Made by a program: the position numbers and the translations under genes
Notes under the pieces: generated by a model
Database searches by the model: none
What the model was told of the DNA's origin: nothing
The model's input: only the letters and a program-made list of their open reading frames with translations
Source of the DNA: P52-10 sp041397365
GTDB lineage: Bacteria; Pseudomonadota; Alphaproteobacteria; Rhizobiales; Xanthobacteraceae
Direction of reading: 5' to 3'
Length of the DNA: 64,000 nucleotides
Assembly (NCBI GenBank): GCA_041397365.1
Contig: JAWKWT010000008.1
Coordinates: 1 to 64,000, forward strand
Shown here: piece by piece, positions 1 through 8,800 of the stretch
Position numbering within the stretch: the stretch's first letter is position 1
Layout of the letters: every line of letters starts with the position of its first letter

Positions 1-567
1 AACGACCTCATCACCGGCCGCGACGGCGACGACCTGCTGTTCGGCAATATGGGACGTGACACGATCCATGGCGGCGGCGGCAACGACACGATCGTCGGCG
101 GCGACGACGCCAATGACGATGGCGATCTGATCGACGCCGGCAGCGGCAACGATCTCGTCTACGGCAATGGCGGCGCGGATACGATTTCCGCCGGTGCCGG
201 CGATGATACCGTCACGGGCGGAGCCGGCTCGGATATTCTCTACGGCAATCAGGGCAACGACCTGCTCTACGGCAATATGGGCGACGACATCATCTTCGGT
301 GGTGCCGGCGACGACACGATCTACGGCGGCCAGGGCAACGACACGCTGACCGGCAATGCTGGCGCGGACCTGTTCGTGTTCGGCACGAACTCGGGGGCCG
401 ACATCGTTCAAGGCTTCTCGTTCGCGGAAGGCGACCGCCTCAACCTTCAGGGCCAGAGTTTTACGCAAGGCACCGCGGCCGACGGCTCGGTCGTGCTCAC
501 ATTGTCAGGCGGCGGCAGCATCATGCTCGCCGGCGTCACGAATTTCAGCGCGGGCTTCGTCGTCTGA
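1..567 (+). CDS. RTX-type calcium-binding repeat protein, C-terminal part
   Basis: The reading frame is open from base 1, so the gene starts before the window; 188 codons are visible. Residues 1 to about 115 are glycine/aspartate-rich nonapeptide repeats of the GGxGxDxLx type (for example GGAGDDTIYGG and GGQGNDTLTG), which in the hemolysin/RTX family fold into a calcium-binding beta-roll. The last 70 residues, with the 'GADLFVFG' and 'DIVQGF' signatures, form the usual C-terminal cap that often carries the uncleaved type I secretion signal. The protein is therefore probably secreted by an ABC/HlyD/TolC system. No enzymatic domain is visible in the part shown, so the specific function is unknown. 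Confidence 0.9.
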   Translation, partial: NDLITGRDGDDLLFGNMGRDTIHGGGGNDTIVGGDDANDDGDLIDAGSGNDLVYGNGGADTISAGAGDDTVTGGAGSDILYGNQGNDLLYGNMGDDIIFGGAGDDTIYGGQGNDTLTGNAGADLFVFGTNSGADIVQGFSFAEGDRLNLQGQSFTQGTAADGSVVLTLSGGGSIMLAGVTNFSAGFVV

Positions 568-926
568 ATGTCGATGGTGGCGAAGTCCGCGCGTGGGGAA
601 CGCTCGTCGAGATCGACGAGAACTTGATCCGACGCGACCCGCGCCAAGGCGCGCGGCGCCGGCCTTGGGCCGCCATTACCAGCCTCACGTCGGCGCCTCC
701 ACACCACATGCGCCAAGTTGTCGCCGTCGATGACGGGCAGATCCACCAAGAAACCTCGCCTCCCGGTTCCCGCACATGACTATGCAGCTTTGAATGTTCT
801 AACGAATTTCCCTTGCGATTATGAGGCATCAGGCAAAGCGCTTGAGCGAAAGCAGAGGCTTTGCCGGCGGCCCCGCGGCCGCCTTTCTCATCAATAACAA
901 CAGCTGCGTCTGCAGCGGGAGACACA
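568..926. other. Intergenic region with no recognised gene
   Basis: A 359-base gap between the RTX gene and the TctC-like gene. Frames open here on both strands lack recognisable protein features and overlap each other, so I treat them as chance. It should contain the promoter of the downstream receptor gene, but I see no convincing -35/-10 pair or operator. Confidence 0.5.
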
Positions 927-1886
927 ATGAAACGACTATTTGCTGTGCTGGTGGCGCTCGTCGCCTCGTCATCCTCCTTCGCACAGGACTTTCCGAACCG
1001 CCCGCTCACCTGGGTCGTGCCCTATCCGGCCGGCGGGATCACCGACAATGGTGCGCGAACCATCGCCAAGATCATGAGCGAACAACTCGGGCAACCTGTC
1101 ATTATCGAGAACAAGCCCGGCGCCGGAGGAATTGTCGGCGCGGAGTATGTCGCCAATTCAAAGAAGGATGGCTACACGTTCCTCTACACCGCAAATGGCA
1201 TCGTCACCTATCCGTTCTTGTTCAAGAAGCTGAGCTATGATCCGGCCAAGGACTTCATCCCGGTACACGGGTTGCAGTCGGCGTCGATGCTGATCATGGT
1301 CCGAGCCGACTCTCCGTTCAAATCGCTGGACGATCTGATCGCCTACGCGAAGAAAAATCCCGGAAAGCTGAACTACGGCACGGTCGGCACCGGCTCCGTG
1401 CAACATCTCTTCGGCGAGATATTGCAGAAGGAAGCGGGCTTTCAGATGACCGCTGTGCCCTACAAGGGGTCGGCGCCAGCGCTGACCGATCTGCTCGCGG
1501 GTGTCATTGATATCGCTCTGGACTTCGCGGTGACCATGAAGCCTCAGATTGAGGGCGGCAAGCTGCGTGCCCTGGCTGTTTCGGGCAACGAGCGGCTGAC
1601 CGTGCTGCCGGATGTGAAGTCCATGAGCGACTATGGGTATCCCGGAGCCGCATTCACGGCGTGGTCTGCTGTCGTGCTTCCCGCCGGTACGCCACAGCCG
1701 ATCGTTGACAAGCTCGCCAAATCGATTGGCGATGCCTTGGACAAGCCTGAAATCATCAAATACTTCAACGATCAGGGTGCCGGAAATCTGCGCGGCATGA
1801 GCAAGGAGAAGCTTGCGGCATTCTTTGAAGCCGAGCGCGCCAAGATGAAGGCGATCGTTGAGCGATCTGGCATTCAGGCCGAATAA
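927..1886 (+). CDS. Tripartite tricarboxylate transporter (TctC/Bug family) periplasmic receptor
   Basis: This 319-residue protein is the usual length of TctC/Bug solute receptors. I chose the ATG at 927 because it begins a clear Sec signal peptide (MKRLFAVLVALVASSSSFAQ, cleavage after the Gln/Ala region); an in-frame ATG at 861 would add 22 residues that disrupt it. The mature start 'FPNRPLTWVVPYPAGG' and the later 'ENKPGAGG', 'GTVGTGS' and 'PYKGSAPALTDLLAG' blocks are family signatures. Members bind carboxylates, aromatic acids or related small acids in the periplasm. No TctA/TctB membrane genes lie nearby, so this is an orphan receptor, which is common in the family; the ligand cannot be told. 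Confidence 0.92.
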   Translation: MKRLFAVLVALVASSSSFAQDFPNRPLTWVVPYPAGGITDNGARTIAKIMSEQLGQPVIIENKPGAGGIVGAEYVANSKKDGYTFLYTANGIVTYPFLFKKLSYDPAKDFIPVHGLQSASMLIMVRADSPFKSLDDLIAYAKKNPGKLNYGTVGTGSVQHLFGEILQKEAGFQMTAVPYKGSAPALTDLLAGVIDIALDFAVTMKPQIEGGKLRALAVSGNERLTVLPDVKSMSDYGYPGAAFTAWSAVVLPAGTPQPIVDKLAKSIGDALDKPEIIKYFNDQGAGNLRGMSKEKLAAFFEAERAKMKAIVERSGIQAE

Positions 1887-1898
1887 ATCTCACACCAC

Positions 1899-1935
1899 AG
1901 CCTAGGCAACAAGGCGCAGCCTTGCTGCCTAGGCT
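1899..1935 (+). terminator. Strong hairpin after the TctC-like gene
   Basis: An almost perfect inverted repeat, AGCCTAGGCAaCAAGG, loop cgcag, CCTTGcTGCCTAGGCT, begins 13 bases after the stop codon. It gives a stem of about 15 base pairs with one mismatch. There is no T-run after it, so it may act as a transcript-end stabiliser or a factor-dependent terminator. It lies 53 bases from the 3' end of the convergent tRNA-Asn gene. Confidence 0.55.
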
Positions 1936-1987
1936 ACCTGGAAACTTATGCTGAGATTTGGGGAGATTGCTAAGCTATTGAAATTCT

Positions 1988-2062
1988 TGGCTCCCCGGGC
2001 CGGATTCGAACCAGCGACCAACCGGTTAACAGCCGGTTGCTCTACCACTGAGCTACCGGGGA
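1988..2062 (-). tRNA. tRNA-Asn (anticodon GTT)
   Basis: On the minus strand a complete cloverleaf can be read: acceptor TCCCCGG paired with CCGGGGA, D-arm 'AGCTCAGTGGTAGAGC', anticodon loop CTGTTAA giving GTT, and T-arm 'GGTTCGAATCC'. The 3' CCA is encoded. No integrase gene or duplicated 3' end is visible beside it. Confidence 0.97.
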
Positions 2063-2286
2063 ATAGCGCAAAGCAGCTTCGCAGTGCGCCGCGTATAACA
2101 AAGCCGTTTCCCGTTGCAAAGGACCAAATGTCCCGCAACCGGCACATGGGGACATGAAAATCGTCTACCCGTCGCATTTCTCGGGCCGGAAACGCGATTC
2201 CGGGCGCTGTGCCGCCTTGCAGATGGCCGCCAGACCGGCAAAACAGGCACGATATTCAAGGTTCGATCCCAAAACGCCGAGTTGCC

Positions 2287-3447
2287 GTGGCCTCCCCGAC
2301 GAATCGCCTCCTGTTTCTGGTGACCGAAGACTGGTTCATGCAGTCGCACTTTCGGCACCTGATCGGCCATGCCCGTGCGAACGGGTTCGAGCCGGTGGTC
2401 GTTTGCCGGGTCGGCGGCGCGCCGGCTCTCGGACGGAACGAGAACGCGCGCGAAGAACTCGAACGTGCCGGGGCCCAGATCGTGCCGTTCGATTTCGGCC
2501 GCGGCATTGGCAATCCGCTCCGGCTGATGTCGCAGCTCTCGCATTTGCATCGGCTGTTCCTGAGCGAGCGACCGCGCGTGGTCCATGCCATCGCCCTGAA
2601 GCCGATCCTGCTGGCCGGTCTGACCGTTCCGGTCCAGACCGGGCTGGTGCTTGCCCTGACCGGCTTCGGCTTTCTCGCCACCACGCGGACGCTGACCATG
2701 CGCGGCATCGCCACAGCCTTGCGCCGCCTCGTGCGCGCGCGGTTGCGAAAGGGCGCGGTGCTGGTGGTCGAGAACAACTCCGACGCCGGCGCGCTCGGCC
2801 TCGACGAGGCTCAGCTTGCGACCAATGTCGTCCAGGTTCCGGGTGCGGGCGTCGAGTTGGAGACCCTGCCCGTCTCCGAGCCACCTGCCGAGCCGCCGGT
2901 GAAGATCGGGACGATCGCCCGCCTGGTGCGCTCGAAGGGAATTGACGTGGCGGTGGACGCGGTGACGAAACTCCGCGTGCAGGGTTTTGATGCGGAGCTT
3001 CACATCGGCGGAACGCCGGACCCGGACAATCCGGCCGCGGTCAGCGCGGACGAGATCGCGCGCTGGCGCGAGACGCCCGGCGTCACGCTGCATGGCTGGG
3101 TTGGAGATGTCGCGAGCTTCTGGGCCGGCATGCATCTGGCCTGTTTTCCCTCGCGCGGCGGCGAAGGTTTGCCGCGTTCGCTGCTCGAAGCTGCGGCGTC
3201 AGGGCGTGCGCTGGTCGCAAGCGACGTGCCGGGCTGCCGCGACTGCGTGACGACGACTGGCGGCGGCCTTCTCGTTCCGCCCGACGATGCTGCGGCGCTG
3301 GCGGCGGCGTTGGCTACGCTGGCGGGTGATCGCGCGTCGCGCGAATCTTTCGCGACGGCGGCGCGGGCCGGTATCGCCCGTGACTACACGAGTCAGCGCG
3401 TCGCGGAGCGTATGGCCGACGCCTGGGCGCGCGCGGCAGGCAATTGA
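2287..3447 (+). CDS. Glycosyltransferase family 4 (GT-B fold)
   Basis: The protein begins 'LLFLVTEDWFMQSHF' and continues through a Rossmann-like N-terminal half. The C-terminal half shows the GT4 donor-binding region: 'IGTIARLVRSKGID' (the xGRLxxxKG-like block), 'VTLHGWVGD', and 'PSRGGEGLPRSLLEAAASG', which is the E-x7-E motif that holds the nucleotide sugar. It should be a cytoplasmic or peripheral-membrane enzyme adding one sugar to a polysaccharide, LPS or lipid acceptor. The start is uncertain: GTG at 2287 gives 386 residues and fits the homology start; ATG at 2209 adds a non-conserved stretch. There is no clear ribosome-binding site. No other glycan genes flank it, so the pathway is unknown. 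Confidence 0.85.
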   Translation: MASPTNRLLFLVTEDWFMQSHFRHLIGHARANGFEPVVVCRVGGAPALGRNENAREELERAGAQIVPFDFGRGIGNPLRLMSQLSHLHRLFLSERPRVVHAIALKPILLAGLTVPVQTGLVLALTGFGFLATTRTLTMRGIATALRRLVRARLRKGAVLVVENNSDAGALGLDEAQLATNVVQVPGAGVELETLPVSEPPAEPPVKIGTIARLVRSKGIDVAVDAVTKLRVQGFDAELHIGGTPDPDNPAAVSADEIARWRETPGVTLHGWVGDVASFWAGMHLACFPSRGGEGLPRSLLEAAASGRALVASDVPGCRDCVTTTGGGLLVPPDDAAALAAALATLAGDRASRESFATAARAGIARDYTSQRVAERMADAWARAAGN

Positions 3448-3462
3448 CGTTCGCCCGGAGAT

Positions 3463-3645
3463 TCAGCCTGTTTCGCTCGGCTGGTTGACGCGCTCTGGCC
3501 GCCGTCCTGTTCGCGGATTCAGCGGGCCTCTTCGTTTGCGCTCCAGACCCTCGGGAAGGAAATGGTTCGGCAGTGCCGGATCGAGAATGCCGTGATTGGC
3601 CTCTTCCTCGAGGGAAAGATTCGGTATCGGTGGCTTTTCCGTCAC
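3463..3645 (-). CDS. Possible small acidic/basic protein, 60 residues
   Basis: A minus-strand frame of 60 codons starts with GTG at 3645, preceded five bases upstream by a GGGG Shine-Dalgarno-like run. The peptide has an acidic N-terminal half ('PNLSLEEEANHGILDPALP') and a basic C-terminal half ('LERKRRGPLNPRTGRRPE'), and its composition looks like protein, not like a shadow frame. No opposing gene covers this stretch. I do not recognise the family and cannot assign a function. The rest of the gap up to the TerC gene (3646-3939) holds only a short hairpin at 3878-3892 and nothing else I can name. Confidence 0.4.
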   Translation of the reverse strand: MTEKPPIPNLSLEEEANHGILDPALPNHFLPEGLERKRRGPLNPRTGRRPERVNQPSETG

Positions 3646-3939
3646 GACATCCCCGCTTGCAAGAATACCTCCCAGCCAAAACTCGCTTATGCCCGATCGG
3701 TTCCATCTTGTCGCAGCCTCTCGTTCCTCGGCGATCTTGCGGGAGGCCGCGAGGTTGGCTAAATTCAAGCATCCAGACCGGGCCCCTCTGGCAGTTCGAG
3801 TGGAACTGCGATGTCGGACTGGCATTTTCGGAAGCGGCCTGGCGATGTTCCACCCTGCCCTGATTGAAGCAGTACGTCCCCGATTGTCGGGGTCGTTTGG
3901 CCGCTTGCGTGTCTCAACCCGGACCAAGAGCGAGCCAAA

Positions 3940-4611
3940 ATGGAATTCATTGCCGAACTCATTACTCCCGCCGCGCTGACGGCGCTGGGACAAGTCATCC
4001 TCATCGACCTGGTACTGGCCGGCGACAACGCCATCGTCATCGGACTTGCCGCTGCCGGCCTGCCCGCCGACCAGCGCAACAAGGCGATCCTGGTCGGCAT
4101 CATTGCCGCAACCGTCCTGCGCATCGCCTTCGCCGCGGTCACCGTGCAGCTTCTGGCGATCGTCGGTTTGCTGCTTGCGGGCGGCATCCTGCTGTTGTGG
4201 GTGTGCTGGAAGATGTGGCGCGAGCTGCGCACCCCACATGAACTCGCACACGCCGGGCAGGAAGCCGTCGCGAACGAGGATCTGGACGCCAGCGGAGGCA
4301 TCGCCGACAACGCGCCGCGCAAGACCTTCGGTCAGGCGGCGCTCCAGATTCTCATTGCAGATGTGACGATGTCGCTCGACAACGTGCTGGCGGTCGCCGG
4401 AGCGTCGCGCGAGCATCCGTGGGTGCTGGTGTTCGGGCTCGCCCTGTCGATCGCGCTGATGGGCCTTGCCGCGACCTTCATCGCCAAGCTGCTGCATAAG
4501 CACCGCTGGATCGCCTATGTCGGCCTGGCCGTGATCCTGTATGTGGCAGGCGATATGATCTGGCGCGGCGCGCTGGAGGTCTGGCCTTATATCAGCGGCA
4601 ACGGAAGCTGA
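3940..4611 (+). CDS. TerC/YjbE-family integral membrane protein
   Basis: A 223-residue, seven-helix membrane protein of the TerC family. Two repeats of the family's acidic membrane motif are visible: 'DLVLAGDNAIVIGLA' near residue 23 and 'DVTMSLDNVLAVAGAS' near residue 145. Aspartates in these motifs are thought to coordinate metal during transport. The short form resembles Bacillus YjbE and E. coli Alx relatives, which take part in manganese export. A hydrophilic loop of about 45 residues (90-135) separates the halves. I looked for a manganese (yybP-ykoY) riboswitch upstream and did not find its conserved core. Confidence 0.9.
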   Translation: MEFIAELITPAALTALGQVILIDLVLAGDNAIVIGLAAAGLPADQRNKAILVGIIAATVLRIAFAAVTVQLLAIVGLLLAGGILLLWVCWKMWRELRTPHELAHAGQEAVANEDLDASGGIADNAPRKTFGQAALQILIADVTMSLDNVLAVAGASREHPWVLVFGLALSIALMGLAATFIAKLLHKHRWIAYVGLAVILYVAGDMIWRGALEVWPYISGNGS

Positions 4612-4646
4612 CGATCTCACCTCGACTTGAGGCGACCAGACAAAAT

Positions 4647-4673
4647 GGCCGCGCGGGATCGACCTGCGCGGCC
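4647..4673 (+). terminator. GC-rich hairpin after the TerC gene
   Basis: GGCCGCGC and GCGCGGCC form a perfect 8-bp stem around an 11-base loop, 36 bases after the TerC stop codon. No T-run follows, so termination activity is probable but not certain. Confidence 0.5.
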
Positions 4674-4998
4674 CAAGTTGGGAGGAACGATGCCTCCAAT
4701 CTAAGTCGCGGCCGCGCGGGCGACTGTGAGACAAGTCACGCGGTCTGCGCCGCCTCCGGCCGGCGAGACTGATGTGCAGGAGCGAGCGGAAAGAACAAAG
4801 CTGGCACTGGTCATTACCGTACGCTTGACGAGCGGGTGTTGAAGGTTGCCTTCGATGATGATCGGTCTAAGCTCGCTCGCTGCGCTGTCGGCGTATTGGG
4901 AAACATTGATTGGTTGACGAGCAGGAATAAAACGCTGCCCGACAGGACCGGCGGTCAAATTCGATGACCTAGTATCGACTTACAGATCAGAGGCAGAG
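4674..4998. other. Intergenic region, no gene recognised
   Basis: This 325-base stretch leads to the cupin gene and is somewhat richer in A/T than its surroundings. An 85-codon minus-strand frame (4701-4958) lacks a plausible ribosome-binding site and any recognisable feature, so I do not call it. It should hold the cupin promoter. Confidence 0.45.
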
Positions 4999-5595
4999 GT
5001 GGCGCGCAAAGGGGATGAGCTATTCAATCCGGTGACGAGGACCCGCGTGGTGTTCGTCGAGATTCCCGCAGACAACGGCGGACAGGAACTCGCTGTGGAC
5101 TGGCATGTGCCGCCTGGCGAGATGCTTCCAGCCGCGCCTCACTATCATGCTGGACCAAGCAATGGAGTTGCCGAGACGTTCATCGTCCTCAAGGGAACGG
5201 CGAAGCTGAAGGTCGGACGCCAAAAACTGACCATCAGTGCACCGAGCACGGTCGATATCGGCTTCAACCAAATTCACACCCATCCGACCAATGCAGGCAG
5301 CGACGAGTTGCATGTCCGACAGCTTGGCGTGCGCGTCGAGCCGGAACCCGAGGTGCTGGATCGCGTCGAGCGCTTTCTGGAAACACTGGTGGCGCTTTCC
5401 CAACTGGGCAAAGCGAACCGCAGGGGCGACATCACCAACCCGTTGCAGGCTGCACTGACCATCAATGAGCTGCTGCTGAACCCCACCTTTCTGCCTCTCT
5501 TACCGCGCGGGGTTCAAACGTCGGTGTTCGGCCTGCTTGCTCGGGTGGCGCGTCGGCGAGGCTATCAAGCCTATATCAAACCGCAATTGTTATAG
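4999..5595 (+). CDS. Cupin-domain protein
   Basis: A 198-residue protein starting at GTG 4999, with AGAGGCAGAG just upstream as a Shine-Dalgarno region. Residues 30-110 contain a single cupin beta-barrel: 'HYHAGPSNGVAETFIVLKG' carries the H-x-H...E metal-binding motif, and 'HTHPTNAGSDEL' the second histidine motif, so a metal site is likely intact. The C-terminal 80 residues are helical and hydrophobic ('INELLLNPTFLPLLP'), which is seen in a subgroup of stand-alone cupins of unknown role. It may be an oxygenase, isomerase or binding protein; the sequence does not decide. It appears to be transcribed alone. Confidence 0.8.
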   Translation: MARKGDELFNPVTRTRVVFVEIPADNGGQELAVDWHVPPGEMLPAAPHYHAGPSNGVAETFIVLKGTAKLKVGRQKLTISAPSTVDIGFNQIHTHPTNAGSDELHVRQLGVRVEPEPEVLDRVERFLETLVALSQLGKANRRGDITNPLQAALTINELLLNPTFLPLLPRGVQTSVFGLLARVARRRGYQAYIKPQLL

Positions 5596-5701
5596 ACGGC
5601 GGCATGGCATCCGCTGCCCGTTGCCGGGTTCGCCGGCGAGCGAGGGGAGACCCTGGTCGATACGCTGGAAGGAAACTACCACAAACCATTGATATTGTTG
5701 C

Positions 5702-5775
5702 TGGAGGCCACGTCCGGAATTGAACCGGAGTAAACGGTTTTGCAGACCGCTGCGTAACCACTCCGCCACGTGGCC
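5702..5775 (-). tRNA. tRNA-Cys (anticodon GCA)
   Basis: Read on the minus strand: acceptor GGCCACG paired with CGTGGCC, D-arm 'GCGGAGTGGTTACGC', anticodon loop CTGCAAA giving GCA, T-arm 'GGTTCAATTCC', and an encoded CCA end. All arms pair well. Confidence 0.97.
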
Positions 5776-5939
5776 TCATCGCGCGCCGTTGTTACAATGT
5801 GTCAGCGGCTTAGGCAACCGTTTGGCGTGCGGGGCCGCCGGCAGGCTTACGGAAGGGTTCGCTGACGGGATTTTGCGGTAGGACTTGCGATTTCCGGCCG
5901 TTCTCCATACGTCCTTGACGGACTGAGGAGTGAAGTTCC

Positions 5940-6272
5940 ATGCGATCGCAACTTGCGGGATGGCTCGCGCTGTCGATGCTCGCGGCCACTGCGGCAAGCG
6001 CCGAAACCGTGCCGTTCACCTGCACGATTCTCCCCGGCGAGGAATCGGTGCGGATCGGCGTGACCAACACCGCCGCGACGCCGCGATCGTGCCTGGTGAG
6101 CTGCCGCTTCTCGACGCCACTCTGGGGCGGCGAGGCCCAGATCATGTGCGCGCATATGGTGCCGCAAGGCGCGAAGGACGTGGAAATGTGTACCAAGACG
6201 TCGGGCGGCGTGAAGCTGGTGGCGCTCACCCATGGCGCCGCCGATTGCATCCGCCCGCGCACCCGCCGCTGA
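5940..6272 (+). CDS. Small secreted cysteine-containing protein of unknown function
   Basis: A 110-residue protein with a clear Sec signal peptide (about residues 1-21, ending 'AATAASA'). The mature part has six cysteines spread over 85 residues, suggesting disulfide bonds in the periplasm. 'VRIGVTNTAATPRSCLVSC' reads like an immunoglobulin-like beta strand segment, but I do not recognise a named family. It lies 12 bases upstream of ycjX in the same direction and could share a transcript with it. Confidence 0.7.
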   Translation: MRSQLAGWLALSMLAATAASAETVPFTCTILPGEESVRIGVTNTAATPRSCLVSCRFSTPLWGGEAQIMCAHMVPQGAKDVEMCTKTSGGVKLVALTHGAADCIRPRTRR

Positions 6273-6284
6273 GACGCGCGCCTG

Positions 6285-7751
6285 ATGCCTCCCGGCTTTT
6301 CCGACTTCTTCGAGGATACGCGCATCGCTACGCGCGCGATGCTGGATTATGGCGAGGGCCTTTTCAACCCGACCATCCGCCTCGGCGTGACGGGCCTGTC
6401 GCGCGCGGGAAAGACCGTTTTCATCACCGCGCTGGTGAACGCGCCGCTGCGCGGAGGCCGTTTTCCGGTGTTCGAGGCGCTGGCGAATGGCCGCATCGCC
6501 TCCGCCCGGCTGGAGCCGCAGCCGGACGACACGATTCCACGCTTCGACTATGAAAAACACCTTCAGTCGCTGATCGCGGAGCGGCGCAGGCCCGCCTCCA
6601 CCGTCGACATCAGCGAATTGCGGATCGCGATCGACTACCAGAGCAGGAACGGCGCATCGCGCACGCTCACGCTCGACATCGTCGATTATCCCGGCGAATG
6701 GCTGCTCGATCTGCCGCTGCTCGAAAAAAGTTACGAGCAATGGTCCGCCGAGAGCCTGCTGCTGTCGCGCAACGGCCCGCGTGCGAAGCTCGCGGCCGAT
6801 TGGCACGCGCATCTGGCGACGCTGTCGCCGGAAGGGTCGGCCGACGAACAGGCCGCGCTCACCGCCGCGCGCCTGTTCACCGACTACCTGAAAGCCTGCC
6901 GCGACGAGCGTTTCGCCATGAGCCTGCTGCCGCCGGGCCGCTTCCTCTTGCCGGGAAGCCTCGCCGGCTCCCCCGCCCTCACCTTCGCCCCGCTCGATCT
7001 GTCCGCTCTGGCGAGCGCGCCGTCCGGCTCGCTATGGGCAATGATGAAGCGCCGCTACGACGCTTACGTCTCCGCCGTCGTGCGTCCGTTCTTTCGCGAT
7101 CATTTCGCACGGCTCGATCGGCAGGTCGTGTTGATCGACGCGCTCGCGGCGCTCAACGCGGGACCGGACGCGCTGCACGATCTGCAAGCGGCGCTGTCGT
7201 CGATCCTCGACTGCTTCCGCGTCGGCCGCAGAACGTTCGTGAGTTCGCTGATCCGGCCGCGCATCGACCGCGTGCTGTTCGCGGCGACGAAGGCCGATCA
7301 CCTGCACCACCTCAATCACGACCGGCTCGAAGCCATCGTCGCACAGATGCTGAAGACCGCCGTCGCCCGCTCGGAGGCGTCCGGCGCTGTGCTCGATGTC
7401 GCGGCCGTGGCCGCCGTGCGCGCCACGCGCGAGGCGCGGGTGCGGCGCGGACGCGACGAACTGCCCTCGATCATCGGCGTGCCGGTCGCGGGCGAGCGCG
7501 TCAATGGCGAGATCATGGACGGGATTGCCGAGGTTGCGACCTTCCCCGGCGACCTGCCGCGCGATGCGCAAGCCTTTCTCGACGGCAAGGAAACGTTCAC
7601 GGGAACGGCGCATGGCGAAGGCGACGGCGCGGATTTCCGCTTTCTGCGCTTCCGCCCACCGGCGCTGGACCAGGCGGCGACCGAGCAACCGCTGCCGCAC
7701 ATCAGGATGGATCGCGCATTGCAGTTTCTGCTGGGAGACCGTTTGGCATGA
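6285..7751 (+). CDS. ycjX: YcjX-family P-loop protein
   Basis: A 488-residue YcjX/DUF463 protein, the usual length for the family. The P-loop 'GLSRAGKTVF' (about residues 36-45) binds nucleotide, and 'TLDIVDYPGEWLLDLPLLE' is the Walker B-like region characteristic of this family. 'FAATKADHLHH' resembles the G-protein TKxD specificity motif. In enterobacteria ycjX sits next to ycjF and belongs to the phage-shock (Psp) regulon; here the same pair is present but psp genes are not in view. The stop codon overlaps the start of the next gene (ATGA), which indicates translational coupling. Confidence 0.95.
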   Translation: MPPGFSDFFEDTRIATRAMLDYGEGLFNPTIRLGVTGLSRAGKTVFITALVNAPLRGGRFPVFEALANGRIASARLEPQPDDTIPRFDYEKHLQSLIAERRRPASTVDISELRIAIDYQSRNGASRTLTLDIVDYPGEWLLDLPLLEKSYEQWSAESLLLSRNGPRAKLAADWHAHLATLSPEGSADEQAALTAARLFTDYLKACRDERFAMSLLPPGRFLLPGSLAGSPALTFAPLDLSALASAPSGSLWAMMKRRYDAYVSAVVRPFFRDHFARLDRQVVLIDALAALNAGPDALHDLQAALSSILDCFRVGRRTFVSSLIRPRIDRVLFAATKADHLHHLNHDRLEAIVAQMLKTAVARSEASGAVLDVAAVAAVRATREARVRRGRDELPSIIGVPVAGERVNGEIMDGIAEVATFPGDLPRDAQAFLDGKETFTGTAHGEGDGADFRFLRFRPPALDQAATEQPLPHIRMDRALQFLLGDRLA

Positions 7752-8782
7752 CGCGCTTCGAGGACAGCCGCAAGCCGGCCGCCTTCCGGCTCGACGATCC
7801 GCAGGTCCGCATCGCGGAAGCCGGCGACGAGGCGCCGTCGAAGCCGCACACCGTGCGGATCGTGACGGAAACCGAACCCGTGACGTTGCCGGTGCCGGTC
7901 GAAACCGCGCTCCCTCCCCGGCGCGGCTTTCGCTGGGGCGCACTGTTCTGGTCGGCGGCGGGCGGCCTCGTCTCGCTGGCGGTGGGCCTCAGCGTCACGC
8001 GCCTGATCGAGGATCTGTTCGCACGCTCACCGAGCCTCGGCATCGCCGGCGCAGTCCTCGCCGGACTCGCAGGGCTTGCGATCCTCATCATCGCCGGGCG
8101 TGAGATCGTCGGACTTTTGCGGCTGACCGCAATCGAAAAGCTGCATCGCCGCGCGGTGGAAGTTCTGGCGAGCGACGACAGGATGGAGGGCCGCGCCGTC
8201 GTCCGCGACCTGCTCGCGCTCTCGCGCGAAAACCCGCGGCTTGCGCACGGGCGCGCAAAGGTGACGTCGCATATCGACGACATCATCGACGGGGCCGATC
8301 TGATAAGACTCGCCGAACGCGAATTGATGGTCTCGCTCGACGCCGAGGCGCGCCGGCTGATCTCCTCGACAGCGCAGCGCGTGTCGGTCGTCACGGCCGT
8401 CAGCCCGCGCGCGGCGATCGATATCCTGTTCGTGCTGATCTCCGGCCTCAGCCTGATCCGGCGGCTGGCGCGGCTCTATGGCGGAAGGCCCGGCGCGCTC
8501 GGCCTTGCGCGGCTCGCCCGTCAGGTCGTCGCGCATCTGGCGGTGACGGGCGGCATGGCGATGACCGACAGCATCGTCCAGCAGGCGCTCGGCCATGGCA
8601 TCGCCGCGAAACTCTCCTCGCGGCTCGGCGAAGGCGTTCTCAACGGCTTCCTCACCGCGAGGCTCGGTCTTGCCGCCGTCGACCTGATCCGGCCGATGCC
8701 GTTCGTGGCGTTGCCGCGGCCGGTGCTCTCGGACCTCGCAAAGGATTTGATGCGCGGCCGCGACAAGGACGAACAGAACTGA
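7748..8782 (+). CDS. ycjF: YcjF-family membrane protein (TIGR01620, DUF697)
   Basis: A 344-residue inner-membrane protein. The start at 7748 overlaps the ycjX stop by four bases. Two closely spaced membrane helices occur at about residues 65-85 and 95-118 ('GALFWSAAGGLVSLAVGL' and 'IAGAVLAGLAGLAILIIAG'). The C-terminal part has the DUF697 pattern: 'SPRAAIDILFVLISGLSLIRRLARLYGG' (split here for clarity into its ISGLSL and YGG parts) followed by 'TGGMAMTDSIVQQALGHGIAAKLS'-type helices. YcjF and YcjX probably act together in an envelope-stress response. It converges on the ABC gene with an 18-base gap. Confidence 0.93.
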   Translation: MTRFEDSRKPAAFRLDDPQVRIAEAGDEAPSKPHTVRIVTETEPVTLPVPVETALPPRRGFRWGALFWSAAGGLVSLAVGLSVTRLIEDLFARSPSLGIAGAVLAGLAGLAILIIAGREIVGLLRLTAIEKLHRRAVEVLASDDRMEGRAVVRDLLALSRENPRLAHGRAKVTSHIDDIIDGADLIRLAERELMVSLDAEARRLISSTAQRVSVVTAVSPRAAIDILFVLISGLSLIRRLARLYGGRPGALGLARLARQVVAHLAVTGGMAMTDSIVQQALGHGIAAKLSSRLGEGVLNGFLTARLGLAAVDLIRPMPFVALPRPVLSDLAKDLMRGRDKDEQN

Positions 8783-8800
8783 TCGTCGAGAAGCGCGGGT

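Noticed and set aside
1..350. Short-period DNA repeats in the first 350 bases
   Set aside because: They are the coding repeats of the RTX nonapeptides, not a CRISPR array or satellite; the period follows 27 bases and the reading frame.
3646..3939. Possible yybP-ykoY manganese riboswitch before the TerC gene
   Set aside because: TerC genes are frequent targets, but the conserved GGGGAGUA-like core and its partner are not there; only a 6-bp hairpin is visible.
4701..4958. 85-codon minus-strand frame in the gap before the cupin gene
   Set aside because: No ribosome-binding site, no recognisable protein features, and the stretch is needed as the promoter region of the cupin gene.
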